Shown: positions 34,551 through 46,010, counted from the stretch's first letter. The stretch is DNA of 64,000 nucleotides from Xylophilus sp. GW821-FHT01B05 (GCA_038961845.1 CP152408.1:1674001-1738000), one strand, 5' to 3'. Notes: a model not told the origin generated them from the sequence alone. A program made the numbers and translations.

Positions 34551-36959
34551 ATGCGGAACCCGCATTTCAAGCTCGCACCCCTGGCCCTGGCGGCACTGTT
34601 GGCCGGCGGCATCGGCGCAGCGCACGCCCAGGCTGCGGCCGCACCGGTAGCGCTGGCAATCGCCGCCCAGCCCTTGGGGGCGGCGCTGAACGAACTGGCC
34701 CGGCAGGCGCGCCTGGAGCTGAGCTTTCCGCCCGCGCTGGTGGCGGGCAAGCTCGCCCCGGCCGTCGCGGGCCAACTGACGCCGCGCCAGGCGCTGGACC
34801 GCCTGCTGGCCGGCAGCGGCCTGGTGGCGACGCTGGAGGGCAGCACGGTGCTGGTTCGGGCAGCGCCCGCGGCCGGTGCGGCGACGCTGTCAGAGGTGCG
34901 GGTAACGGCCAATGAAGAACGCGAGACCGCCACCGGCCCGGTGCGCGGCTACATCGCCAAGCGCAGCGCCACGGCCACCAAGACCGACACGCCGATCATC
35001 GAGACGCCGCAGTCGATCTCGGTGCTGACCCAGGACCGCATCAGCGCCATGGGCGCCACCAATGTGCGGGAGGCGCTGGCCTATACGCCCGGCGTGGTTG
35101 CGCCCACGGGCGCTGATTCGCGCTTTGACAGCTGGATCAATATCCGCGGCATGGACAGCTTTTCGCCGGGCTACTACCTGGACGGCATGCCGCTGCGCAA
35201 CAACGGCTGGTATGGCGTGTGGCGCACCGAAAACTATGGCACCGAGCGCATCGAGATACTGCGCGGCCCGGCCTCTGTGCTGTATGGCCAGAATCCGCCC
35301 GGCGGCCTGGTCAACGTGGTCAGCAAGAAGCCCACGGAAGAGCCCCTGCATGAGATCCAGACGCAGCTCGGCAACCACAACACCCGCCAGGTGGCGGTGG
35401 ATTTCTCGGGCCCCATCGATGAAGAGGGCCAGTTGCTGTACCGCTTTGTCGGCCTGGCGCGGGATGCGCAACTGCAGTTTGCCGGCATGCCGGACGACCG
35501 CCTGTATCTCGCGCCCTCGCTCACCTGGAAGCCCTCGGGTGCCACCACGCTCACGGCCCTGGGCTACTACACCAACATCAACGCGGGCATCACCCGCCGG
35601 GTCTGGCCGGCGCAGGGCACGCTGGTGCCCACGCCCAGCGGGCAGTACCTGCCGGTAGGCAACTTCATTGACGACGCCAACTTCAACCGGCAGCGCCAGA
35701 AGCAGTGGGGCATTGGCTACCAGCTGGAGCACCGCCCGAATGACGTATGGACGCTGCGCCAGAACGTGCGCTTTGGCCAGCTCGACGGCAATATCCGGCA
35801 GGTTTGGCATGCCCCGAGCTTTGTCACGGTCAACCCGGACAACGCCAACGATCCCGCCAACTTCCGGCAACTGGAGCGCGTGGTGTTTGCCTCGCGCGAC
35901 AAGCTCAAGTCCTTCACCATGGACAACCAGGCGCAGGCCCGCGTCACGCTGGGCGACTGGCAGCACACCGTGCTGGTGGGGCTGGACTACCAGCGCACCA
36001 CCGTCGATCAGCTGTCTTTCTACGGCGGCGATGGTGGCGTGGTGGATGCCTATGCGCCGTCTTACACGGGGCCTTTCACCTATCCCGATGAGCCCTTCAT
36101 CAACACCTATACCGGCCTGAAGCAGACGGGGCTCTACTTCCAGGACCAGATCAAGTGGAACGAGCGCTGGGTGGCCACGCTGGGTGGCCGCTATGACATG
36201 GCCCGCAGCTCGCTGAACGACCGCTCCGCAGGCGAGATCACACGCATCAATGACAACAAGTTCAGCGGGCGCGCCGGCATCGTCTATCTGGCGCCGGGTG
36301 GCTGGGCTCCGTATGTGAGCTATTCGGAATCCTTCACGCCCACCGCGACCATTGACCCGGTATCGGGCAGCCCGTTCAAGGCCGAGACCGGCCGCCAGTA
36401 CGAGACGGGCGTGCGCTATCAGCCCGCCGGGCGCAAGGACAGCTACAGTGCCGCCATCTTCGACCTGCGCCGCCGCAACTACATCAGCTATGACGGCAAT
36501 GGTGTGGCCAAGCAAACAGGCGAGGTGACGGTGCGCGGCCTGGAGCTGGAGGCCCTGGTGTCCCCGGTGCGCAGGCTCAACATGTCGGTGGCCTACACCT
36601 GGACGCCCAAGGCCGATGTCACCGCCAGCGCCAATGCCAGCGAGGTGGGCAAGCAACTGAAAGCTGTCTCCAGGAACCAGCTGTCCCTCTGGACCGACTA
36701 CCGTTTCAGCAATGGATTGAAACTGGGCATGGGCGTGCGCTATGTAGGCTCCAACCGGGGCGACGAAGAGGCGGCGCCGGCCAAGGTGCCGGCCTATACG
36801 CTGGTCGATGCCCTGCTGGGCTATGACATCAGCCGCTGGGAGCTGGCGCTGAACCTGCGCAACCTCACCAACAAGACCTATATGGCCAACTGCGATGCGA
36901 CCCGTTGCTGGTTTGGCGACCAACGCAGGGTGACAGCGACGGCTACTTATCGTTGGTAA
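34551..36959 (+). CDS. TonB-dependent siderophore receptor with N-terminal signalling domain
   Basis: 802 residues from ATG 34551, which has GGAG nine bases upstream; the signal peptide ends HAQAAAA. An STN signalling domain (about 30-100, LAIAAQPLGAALNELARQAR) precedes the plug (about 135-245, TPQSISVLTQDRISAMGATN, RGPASVLYGQNPPGGLVNVV) and the outer-membrane barrel ending in aromatic W (TATATYRW). The FpvA/FoxA-like plug indicates a siderophore; the STN domain shows it takes part in transmembrane signalling with the FecR-like and ECF proteins upstream. It ends 84 bp before clpB. Confidence 0.94.
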   Translation: MRNPHFKLAPLALAALLAGGIGAAHAQAAAAPVALAIAAQPLGAALNELARQARLELSFPPALVAGKLAPAVAGQLTPRQALDRLLAGSGLVATLEGSTVLVRAAPAAGAATLSEVRVTANEERETATGPVRGYIAKRSATATKTDTPIIETPQSISVLTQDRISAMGATNVREALAYTPGVVAPTGADSRFDSWINIRGMDSFSPGYYLDGMPLRNNGWYGVWRTENYGTERIEILRGPASVLYGQNPPGGLVNVVSKKPTEEPLHEIQTQLGNHNTRQVAVDFSGPIDEEGQLLYRFVGLARDAQLQFAGMPDDRLYLAPSLTWKPSGATTLTALGYYTNINAGITRRVWPAQGTLVPTPSGQYLPVGNFIDDANFNRQRQKQWGIGYQLEHRPNDVWTLRQNVRFGQLDGNIRQVWHAPSFVTVNPDNANDPANFRQLERVVFASRDKLKSFTMDNQAQARVTLGDWQHTVLVGLDYQRTTVDQLSFYGGDGGVVDAYAPSYTGPFTYPDEPFINTYTGLKQTGLYFQDQIKWNERWVATLGGRYDMARSSLNDRSAGEITRINDNKFSGRAGIVYLAPGGWAPYVSYSESFTPTATIDPVSGSPFKAETGRQYETGVRYQPAGRKDSYSAAIFDLRRRNYISYDGNGVAKQTGEVTVRGLELEALVSPVRRLNMSVAYTWTPKADVTASANASEVGKQLKAVSRNQLSLWTDYRFSNGLKLGMGVRYVGSNRGDEEAAPAKVPAYTLVDALLGYDISRWELALNLRNLTNKTYMANCDATRCWFGDQRRVTATATYRW

Positions 36960-36989
36960 GGTCAGTTACGGTCCGTAAACGGACCGGTG

Positions 36990-37017
36990 CTTGAATCGCC
37001 CTGGTGCAGCCCCATTT
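36990..37017 (+). promoter_or_regulatory. Near-consensus sigma-32 promoter of clpB
   Basis: CTTGAA (36990-36995), 14 bases, CCCCATTT (37010-37017), agreeing with the heat-shock consensus CTTGAA-N13-15-CCCCATNT. The clpB ATG is 27 bases further on. This gives clpB independent heat-shock control only 30 bp after the TonB receptor gene. Confidence 0.85.
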
Positions 37018-37043
37018 GCAACGGCAGACGGAGATTCCATCCC

Positions 37044-39647
<2,604 letters not shown>

Positions 39648-39682
39648 GCGCGGCGGCCTGGCCCCAACAGGAAAGAATTCGA

Positions 39683-40012
39683 GTGACTGGTTTGGACAAC
39701 TTCATTGCGGGCATCGTCCGCGTCGTGCTGCGCCTGGCCCTGGTGGCCGCCGCCGTGGTGCTGGCGGTGTGCGTGCTGTTTGTAGTGGCCGTGCTGCTGT
39801 GCCTGTGGGGGCTGCGCCGCACCTGGGCGCGTCTCACCGGCCGGCCGGTGGCGCCCTGGCACATGGGCCTGAACCCGGGCGCGCGCTTTCAGCAGGCCAG
39901 GCAGGCCTATAGCGCGGCCGGCAAGTGGTCGCCCAGGCGCGCGGCCGAGCCCGCGCGCAAGGCGGCGGATGTGACCGACGTGGAGCCGCGCGAGCTGCCT
40001 TCTCAGCGGTGA
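39683..40012 (+). CDS. Small membrane protein, unknown function
   Basis: I do not recognise a named family. From GTG 39683, preceded by AGGAAAG, the product is 109 residues: (M)TGLDNFIAGIVRVVLRLAL, one long membrane segment (about 15-45, VVLAVCVLFVVAVLLCLWG), then a basic juxtamembrane stretch RRTWARLTGRPVAPWHMG and a charged tail rich in Ala, Arg and Pro. It follows clpB by 35 bp and could share its transcript. The start is uncertain. Confidence 0.65.
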   Translation: MTGLDNFIAGIVRVVLRLALVAAAVVLAVCVLFVVAVLLCLWGLRRTWARLTGRPVAPWHMGLNPGARFQQARQAYSAAGKWSPRRAAEPARKAADVTDVEPRELPSQR

Positions 40013-40035
40013 GGGCCGGGCTTGTGCTCAGTTTG

Positions 40036-40530
40036 GTAGGTCTTGTGTCTTGCTGACGGTGGGAGCCGGGACTCGCCCCAACTCGCTTCGCTCAGACAAG
40101 GGCGATCCCTTGTCCGCCCGTCGCTGCGCTGCTCGGCCCTGCCAACGGCGGTGGGCAGCAAACAGCCGGCCCCCACCCCAACCCTCCCCCAGCGGGGGAG
40201 GGAGTAGTGCCGGGGCCGAGCGCAGCGACGGCCCGGCTGGCAGTCCCGGGGTCCCCTCTGTGGCGTCGAGGAGCGGAAGAGTCGGCAGGTTGCCCGCAGC
40301 GAAGCGAAGGGACGGCGAGGACTGTTTGAGCGAAGCGAGTTCCGCAGCCGCCTGCTGACTCCGAGCACCGCAGAGCAGTCCGGCAAAGCCGGACCGACAC
40401 AGCGGGGTCGCCTTCTCTTTGGTGACTTTCTCTTGGCGACACAAGAGAAAGTTACTCGCCCGCCGGGGCGAACTCCCGGCTCCCGCCGCCAGCAAGGCAA
40501 AGCAGTCTTGGAAATCTCAAAGGCCTCGCA
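40036..40530. repeat. Dispersed intergenic repeat, copy A (inverted to copy at 53.8 kb)
   Basis: The gene-free stretch 40013-40656 is largely a dispersed repeat. The section GGGTCGCCTTCTCTTTGG-TGACTTTCTCTTGG (from 40405) to CGAACTCCCGGC (to 40483) matches, in inverted orientation, 53900-53985; further similarity lies around 40055-40150 (GTCTTGCTGACGG, GACAAGGGCGATCCC). The core contains the palindrome ACTTTCTCTTGG..CCAAGAGAAAGT. No gene is supported here; apparent ORFs arise from GC bias. Confidence 0.8.
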
Positions 40531-40656
40531 CTCAGAGCCCAAAGCCCTGACATGACGCACAAGGACGCTCCATCTCAGTGCATCAGAATTTCCTATCACC
40601 AACACACGAAATTTCCCGTTTGATCCGTCGGGGCGCGCAGGACAACACTGCGTGCC

Positions 40657-41370
40657 ATGCCCCTTCAACTGCAATTCCTCTGGCAAGCCGCCACCGGTGC
40701 CCCACGCACCATCGCCGTCGCCCCCACACGCTTCGTCATCGCCGGCTGGACCGGCCGTGACGCCGCCGCCATCAACCACCATATCTCCGAGCTGGAGGCG
40801 CTCGGCGTGCCCCGGCCCTCGGCCGTGCCGCTGTACTACCGCGCCGGCGCCGCGCTGCTGACCCAGGCCGCGCAGGTCGAGGCGCTGGGCCCCGACAGCT
40901 CGGGCGAGGCCGAGCCGGTGCTGTTCTTTGCCGAGGGCGAATGGTGGCTGACGGTGGGATCGGACCACACCGACCGCCGGGTGGAGACCTATTCGGTCGC
41001 CGTCTCCAAGCAGATGTGCGCCAAGCCGGTGGCGACCGAGGCCTGGCGTTGGGCCGATGTCGCCGCCTACCAGGACGAGTTGCAGCTCAGCTCGCACATC
41101 CTGGAAGACGGCCAGTGGGTGGACTACCAGCGCGGCACGCTGGCCGCGATGCGGCCGCTGGAGTCGCTGCGCGATGGCATCTTTGGTGCCGGCGGCGCGC
41201 AAGCGGCCGAGGGCACTTTTCTGTCTTGCGGCACGCTGGGCGCGCTGCCCGATGCGCAAGGCCGTGGCATTCGCCCGGCGCTGGAAATGGAGTTGACGCT
41301 GCGCGATCCGCGCAGTGGCCGGTGTATCGTGCACCGCTATGCGGTCACGGCCTTGCCCGTGGTCGCTTGA
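40657..41370 (+). CDS. DUF2848 family protein
   Basis: 237 residues, starting MPLQLQFLWQAATGAPRTIAV. Conserved-looking blocks are VIAGWTGRDAAAINHHISEL, VPLYYRAGAALLTQ, FFAEGEWWLTVGSDHTDR and FLSCGTLGALP. This matches DUF2848, a cytosolic family related in fold to fumarylacetoacetate hydrolases and usually found beside amidase genes. The amidase downstream fits, so hydrolysis of an amide or carbamate and handling of the product is a fair inference. No catalytic residues are established. Confidence 0.82.
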   Translation: MPLQLQFLWQAATGAPRTIAVAPTRFVIAGWTGRDAAAINHHISELEALGVPRPSAVPLYYRAGAALLTQAAQVEALGPDSSGEAEPVLFFAEGEWWLTVGSDHTDRRVETYSVAVSKQMCAKPVATEAWRWADVAAYQDELQLSSHILEDGQWVDYQRGTLAAMRPLESLRDGIFGAGGAQAAEGTFLSCGTLGALPDAQGRGIRPALEMELTLRDPRSGRCIVHRYAVTALPVVA

Positions 41371-41393
41371 TACGGTCTCGCGTTCACAGATAG

Positions 41394-41482
41394 AACCGTT
41401 CGCCTTGAGCTTGTCGAAAGCCTGTCCTGAGCTTTGTCGAATGGCTCCCAGGCTTCGACAGGCTCAGCCCGAACGGTTTTTT
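41394..41482 (+). repeat. Widespread GCCTGTCGAA hairpin repeat, terminator-like
   Basis: AACCGTTCGCCTTGAGCTTG at the left pairs with the inverse at the right (to AACGGTT), giving a roughly 30-bp imperfect stem followed by TTTTTT. It carries the GCTTCGACAGGCTCAG motif dispersed in many proteobacterial genomes. It lies between the DUF2848 and amidase genes and should reduce read-through between them. Confidence 0.8.
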
Positions 41483-41537
41483 GTTGAGTGACGCAACTTG
41501 AAATGAAGCCCCAACACGCCCTCACCGGAACCCCGAC

Positions 41538-42872
41538 ATGACCCCGACGATTGCCTCCCTGCGCGCGCGCATTGCACGCGGCGAACTCACGCACGAAGCC
41601 CTGGTGCAGCAAGCCCTGGAAGGCGCTGCCGCGCCGGCCGCGCAGCACGTTTTCACGGCCCTCTATGCCGACGCCGCCCTGGCCGCGGCGCGCCATGCCG
41701 ATGCGGCCCAGGCCGCGGGCGTGGCCTTGCCGCCACTGGCCGGCCTGCCGGTGTCGGTGAAGGATTTGTATGACGTGGCCGGCGCCACCACGCTGGCGGG
41801 TTCCATCGCTTGCCGTGGCGAGCCCGCTGCGACGGCTGATGCGGCGGCAGTGGCGCGCCTGCGCACGCAGGGCGCGGCGCTTGTCGGTCGTACCAACATG
41901 ACCGAGTTCGCGTTCTCGGGCGTGGGCATCAACCCGCACTACGGCACGCCGCGCAACCCGGCGGATGCGCAGCTGGCGCGCGTGCCGGGCGGCTCGTCTT
42001 CTGGCGCGGCGGTGTCGGTGGCCTTGGGGCTGGCGGTGGCCGGCCTGGGCTCGGACACGGGCGGCTCGATCCGCGTGCCGGCGGCGCTGTGCGGGCTGGT
42101 CGGCTTCAAGAGTACGCAGTCACGCGTGCCGCGTACCGGGGCGTTTGAGCTGTCGCGCACGCTGGACACGGTCTGCGCCATGGCGCGCAGCGTGGAAGAC
42201 TGCCTGCTGGCCGACGCCGCCATTGCCGACACACCGCTGGCCGTGCGCCGCCGCCCGCTGGATGGTTTGCGCCTGGCCGTGCCGCAAACACTGATGTTCG
42301 ACGCCATCGATCCGGCCGTGGCCCAGGCCTTTGAGCAGGCGCTGCAGCGCCTGTCGGCGGCGGGCGCGCGCGTGGTCGAGCTGCCGCTGGCCGAGCTGGC
42401 GGAGATCTCGCGCATCAACGCGCCGGGCGGCTTCTCTGCGGTCGAGGCGCATGCCGTGCACCGCACGCGCCTGGCAGAGAAGCGCGCCCAGTTCGACCCG
42501 CGCGTGGCGCTGCGCATAGACACCGGCGCCAGCGCCAGTGCGGCCGACTACATCGCCATGCAGGACGCGCGGCAGGACTGGATCGCGCGTGTGGAGCAGC
42601 GCCTGGAAGGCTTCGACGCGCTGGTCTGCCCCACGGTGCCCATCGTGGCGCCAGAGATCGCTGCGCTGGTGGCATCGGACGAGGCCTTCTTCCGCACCAA
42701 CGGCTTGCTGCTGCGCAATACCTTTGCCATCAACTTCCTGGACGGCTGCGCCTTCAGCCTGCCGTGCCAGCGCGCGGGCGAGCTGCCGGTGGGGCTGATG
42801 CTGTCCTCGGTGCGCGGCGATGACGCGCGCCTGGCGGCGGTGGCACTGGCGGTGGAGGCCGTGCTGGCGTGA
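41538..42872 (+). CDS. Amidase-signature family hydrolase
   Basis: 444 residues with the Ser-cisSer-Lys triad of amidase-signature enzymes: Lys in LPVSVKDLYDVAG (near 74), the cis-Ser in VPGGSSSGAAVSVALG (near 153) and the nucleophile in GLGSDTGGSIRVPAALCG (near 177). Hydrolyses a C-N amide bond in the cytosol; substrate unknown. Together with DUF2848 it forms a two-gene unit. A GCTAT-N7-ATAGC hairpin (42882-42898) follows the stop codon. Confidence 0.92.
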   Translation: MTPTIASLRARIARGELTHEALVQQALEGAAAPAAQHVFTALYADAALAAARHADAAQAAGVALPPLAGLPVSVKDLYDVAGATTLAGSIACRGEPAATADAAAVARLRTQGAALVGRTNMTEFAFSGVGINPHYGTPRNPADAQLARVPGGSSSGAAVSVALGLAVAGLGSDTGGSIRVPAALCGLVGFKSTQSRVPRTGAFELSRTLDTVCAMARSVEDCLLADAAIADTPLAVRRRPLDGLRLAVPQTLMFDAIDPAVAQAFEQALQRLSAAGARVVELPLAELAEISRINAPGGFSAVEAHAVHRTRLAEKRAQFDPRVALRIDTGASASAADYIAMQDARQDWIARVEQRLEGFDALVCPTVPIVAPEIAALVASDEAFFRTNGLLLRNTFAINFLDGCAFSLPCQRAGELPVGLMLSSVRGDDARLAAVALAVEAVLA

Positions 42873-42956
42873 AATAAGCGCTATTGATTAGATAGCTACA
42901 TGTCGGTGTGTGGCCTGTGTTTCAGCATTGTTCATGTCTCAAACGTAGGCTGTACC

Positions 42957-42986
42957 AAGGATGTCCTGCAAACACGGTTTGCAATG
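42957..42986 (+). repeat. Isolated copy of the IS5-type element end at the left edge of a foreign segment
   Basis: AAGGATGTCCTGCAAA then CACGGTTTGCAATG matches, with one gap and one substitution, the inverse of 47486-47516, the right end of the internally deleted IS5-family element. It contains the palindrome TGCAAA-CACGG-TTTGCA. From here to about 47.5 kb base composition and gene content change. An operator function is the alternative reading. Confidence 0.55.
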
Positions 42987-43092
42987 CTGATCCACAAAGC
43001 ATCAAGACAGACTTCCGCTATGGTCGTCGAAGATGCTCTTGATGCAGTGATAGCGAGCACTGTGTCTGTGAAGAGTCGAAATATGAGGCAAC

Positions 43093-44004
43093 TCATTCGC
43101 GGACGTTGAGTGCGGGAACCTTTGAAAATGCTTCGGCGATGAAATCCATGAACACGATGGCCCGCTTCGGAAGAAGTCTGTTTGCCACATAAACGATCTG
43201 TATGGGCACAGGCGGGTTGGCATGTTCCGTCAACAGCAATTGCAAATTGCCGTTCTTCAGCCCTTCCTCGAACAGCCATTCCGGCCCGTATCCGACGCCC
43301 AGCCCCGCGTTGACAGATTCGCGCGCGGCCTCGGGGGAGCTGACCCGAAGCCTGCCGGTGACCGGAACTTCGGTATCCCGGAAACGCCAGGTAGCACCGG
43401 ACGACAGCAGGGTGTAGATCACGCAATCGTGCCCGCGCAGGTCATCGGGCGTGCTGGGCACTCCGCGTTGAGCCAGATATTTCTTGCTGGCAACGCACAC
43501 GCGATCGAACAAGCCAATGCGGCGCGCGCGCAGTGCGCTGTCTGCCAGGTGTCCGATCCGGATCGCGAGTTCAGCCCCTTCATCGACCAGATTGACATAT
43601 CGGTCATTGGTCTGGAGATCCAGCGTCAATCCCGGGTAGCGCTCCAGGAAGGTGGGCACATGCGGCAACACGAATGCATAGCTCAGCGCGGTCGGACAGG
43701 CAACGCGCAGCAATCCGGACGGATCCACGTTCTCCTTGAACGACGACTCTGACTCGTGCACGGCGTCAAGGATGCGCCGGACTTCCGCGTAGTAGCGCTC
43801 TCCCTCCGGCGTGAGGGCGAGCTTGCGCGTTGATCGATGCAGCAGCCGGGTGTGCAAATGGTCTTCCAGTGCCGCCACGTACCGGCTGACGTTCGGTTGT
43901 CCCAAGCCCAGGTCGCGACCCGCGGCGGAAAAGCTGCCCGTCTCCACGGCGCGAGCGAAGCAATTCATCAACAGAAATCGGTCCAAAGCGACACTCCAAT
44001 TCAT
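43093..44004 (-). CDS. LysR-type transcriptional regulator
   Basis: 303 residues, starting MNWSVALDRFLLMNCFARAV. Winged HTH with SFSAAGRDLGLGQPNVSRYV, effector domain from about 90. The subgroup (CrgA/YafC-like, with LRVACPTALSYAFVLP) typically represses or activates a divergent oxidoreductase gene. It is divergent from the SDR gene across 121 bp containing a TGCATA-N14-TATGCA repeat that begins in its start codon. GC content is lower than in the flanking core genes. Confidence 0.92.
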   Translation of the reverse strand: MNWSVALDRFLLMNCFARAVETGSFSAAGRDLGLGQPNVSRYVAALEDHLHTRLLHRSTRKLALTPEGERYYAEVRRILDAVHESESSFKENVDPSGLLRVACPTALSYAFVLPHVPTFLERYPGLTLDLQTNDRYVNLVDEGAELAIRIGHLADSALRARRIGLFDRVCVASKKYLAQRGVPSTPDDLRGHDCVIYTLLSSGATWRFRDTEVPVTGRLRVSSPEAARESVNAGLGVGYGPEWLFEEGLKNGNLQLLLTEHANPPVPIQIVYVANRLLPKRAIVFMDFIAEAFSKVPALNVRE

Positions 44005-44029
44005 GCATAAACGGAATGAATTCTATGCA
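44004..44029. promoter_or_regulatory. Candidate LysR-type operator in the LysR/SDR divergent region
   Basis: TGCATA (44004-44009) and TATGCA (44024-44029) form an inverted repeat with a 14-base spacer that contains a second symmetric element, GAAT-GA-ATTC. It overlaps the LysR start codon and lies 97 bp upstream of the SDR gene, fitting autorepression plus control of the divergent gene. Confidence 0.55.
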
Positions 44030-44125
44030 AAAACAGGAACTTATTTAATTGTGAGCATGGGTTCATAGTTCATCCCACGGCAGGTCAGCCATGGTGGTTG
44101 GCCACGAACACCCAAGGAGAATTTC

Positions 44126-44878
44126 ATGTCCCGCTTGCAAGGCAAACGTACTCTCATCACCGGCGGCACCAGCGGCATCGGCCTCGAAACGGCCAAGCAA
44201 TTCCTCGCCGAAGGCGCGCGCGTGATCGTCACCGGCGTCAATCCCGATTCCCTCGCCAAGGCGCAGGCGGAATTGGGCAGCGAAGTGCTGGTGCTGCGCG
44301 CCGATTCAGCCAGCGTGGCCGCGCAGAAGGATTTGGCGCAAGCCGTCCAGGCGCGCTACGGCCAGCTCGACATCGCTTTCCTCAACGCGGGGGTGTCCGT
44401 CTGGATCCCGATCGAAGCGTGGACGGAAGAAGCGTTCGATCGCTCGTTCGGCATCAACGTCAAGGGGCCGTACTTTCTGATCCAGGCTTTGCTGCCGGTC
44501 TTCGCGAACCCCGCATCGGTGGTGCTCAACACCTCGGTCAGCGCGCACGTCGGCTCGCAGAATTCGTCGGTGTATGCCGCAACCAAGGCTGCGTTTCTGA
44601 ACATGTCGAAGACGCTGTCGGGCGAACTGCTCGGGCGCGGCATTCGTGTCAACGCCGTCAGCCCTGGCCCGGTCGAAACCCCGCTGTACGACAAGCTCGG
44701 CATTCCCGACGCCTATCGTGAGCAGCTCAACAAGGACATCGCCGCCACCATTCCGTTGGGCCGCTTCGGCACGCCGGAGGAAGTCGCCAAGGCGGTCCTC
44801 TATCTGGCGTCCGACGAGTCCCGCTGGACGGTCGGCTCCGAAATCATCGTCGACGGCGGGCGCACGCTCAACGGCTGA
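44126..44878 (+). CDS. Short-chain dehydrogenase/reductase
   Basis: 250-residue NAD(P)-dependent oxidoreductase of the classical SDR type. The cofactor motif TGGTSGIG is at about 13-20, NAG at about 88-90, the catalytic Ser in LNTSVSAHVGSQNSS and YAATK as the YxxxK motif (about 151-155). Ends in the usual IIVDGGRTLNG. AAGGAG precedes the ATG. Substrate unknown. It is the divergent partner of the LysR gene and is followed by an inactivated isochorismatase-like gene. Confidence 0.93.
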   Translation: MSRLQGKRTLITGGTSGIGLETAKQFLAEGARVIVTGVNPDSLAKAQAELGSEVLVLRADSASVAAQKDLAQAVQARYGQLDIAFLNAGVSVWIPIEAWTEEAFDRSFGINVKGPYFLIQALLPVFANPASVVLNTSVSAHVGSQNSSVYAATKAAFLNMSKTLSGELLGRGIRVNAVSPGPVETPLYDKLGIPDAYREQLNKDIAATIPLGRFGTPEEVAKAVLYLASDESRWTVGSEIIVDGGRTLNG

Positions 44879-44908
44879 TTGCAATCCACACTCAAAAGGA
44901 ACTTTCTC

Positions 44909-45265
44909 ATGCGCACGCTTTCGACATCCTTCCTCGACGAGTAGACGGAATTCTTCGCAGGCTTCGAGCCCGTTGCCGGTGAGCATGTGATCACCGAGCG
45001 CACCGGCGGCAGCAGTGCCTTTGCCGCCACCACGCTGGACAGCTACTTGCGCAACAACAGGATCGAAGCTATCTACCTGATGGGCTTTGCCTTGCGCCAA
45101 TGCGTGGAATCGACGCTGCGCAATGCGCACGACCTTGGCTACCACACCAACGTCATCTACGACGCGTCTGCGGCCTTCACGCAGGAGCGGCAGGCCTCGT
45201 TCCTGACGGACATCTTGCCCTTCTACGGCAATGCGGTTTCGACCCAAGAGTTTTTGAAGTCGTAA
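44909..45265 (+). pseudogene. Isochorismatase-type cysteine hydrolase, truncated and with an in-frame stop
   Basis: An ATG at 44909 with AAAAGGAAC upstream reads MRTLSTSFLDE, then TAG (44942-44944), then continues in the same frame to 45265: GEHVITERTGGSSAFAATTL and IEAIYLMGFALRQCVESTLR with the catalytic Cys of the isochorismatase family. The N-terminal half, including the catalytic Asp region, is missing. So the gene has an internal deletion and a nonsense codon and is very likely dead. The frame remains open after the stop. Confidence 0.82.
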
Positions 45266-45332
45266 GACCAAACGAATCTGCCGCGCGACCGCCCCCATCC
45301 GTGGGGGCCTTGTTTTTACTGGGCTTCTTCCA

Positions 45333-46010
45333 ATGTCACAAACACAGTTGACACTTATCAGTCATCCTCTCTGCCCCTTCGTCCAGCGCGTCGCCATCGT
45401 GTTGCACGAAAAAGGGATCGCCTTCGAGCGGGTCAATGTTGATCTTCACGACAAGCCAGACTGGTTTCTCGCCATTTCTCCAATGGGCAAGGTTCCTTTG
45501 CTCAAGGTTTTGCACGCCGACGGACGCGAGTCCGTTTTGTTCGAAAGCGTCGCTATCTGCGAATACTTCGAGGATCTGCAACCCAGTCCGGCATTGCATC
45601 CGCAGGATGCGCTGCTTCGTGCACAACATCGTGCATGGATCGAATTCGCTTCTGCTGCGTTGTCGGATGCATGGGGCTTTCTGAACGCCACCGACCACGA
45701 GACAGCCCGTGCCAAAGCTGCTGCCTTCAGGAAGAAGTTGGAACGGTTTGAGGGCGAGATGTTGGACGGCCCTTACTTCGCTGGAAAAAGCTTCAGCATG
45801 GTGGATGCCGTCATGGCCCCGATCTTTCGCTACTTCGACATCCTCGACTTCGAGCCCACCCATCATGTGTTTGATGGGCTGAAGCGGGTGGCAAACTGGC
45901 GTCTCGCCTTGGCGCGGCGTCCGAGCATCCAGGCCGCCGTCACGCAAGACTATGCCAGCCGGCTTCGCGAGCACTTGAAGGAAAAGGAAGCGCTTCTGGC
46001 GACTGTATAG
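45333..46010 (+). CDS. Glutathione S-transferase family protein
   Basis: 225 residues. N-terminal thioredoxin-like domain with LISHPLCPFVQRVAIVLHEK; the Cys in the CPFVQR motif suggests an omega/beta-etherase-like thiol transferase rather than a classical Tyr/Ser enzyme. The glutathione-binding PLLKVLHADGRESVLFESVA is present, and the helical C-terminal domain spans about 95-215 (MVDAVMAPIFRYFDIL). Cytosolic. It follows the isochorismatase pseudogene by 67 bp; the SDR-isochorismatase-GST set may have been one operon. Confidence 0.92.
   Translation: MSQTQLTLISHPLCPFVQRVAIVLHEKGIAFERVNVDLHDKPDWFLAISPMGKVPLLKVLHADGRESVLFESVAICEYFEDLQPSPALHPQDALLRAQHRAWIEFASAALSDAWGFLNATDHETARAKAAAFRKKLERFEGEMLDGPYFAGKSFSMVDAVMAPIFRYFDILDFEPTHHVFDGLKRVANWRLALARRPSIQAAVTQDYASRLREHLKEKEALLATV

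Noticed and set aside
40013-41334. A 443-codon minus-strand frame spanning the repeat and the DUF2848 gene
   Set aside because: It covers a dispersed non-coding repeat and runs antisense to a well-supported gene; no motif is present.
42900-43109. A 69-codon frame reading across the IS-end copy
   Set aside because: It has no ribosome-binding site and overlaps the LysR 3' end; the sequence is better explained as a repeat or IS remnant.
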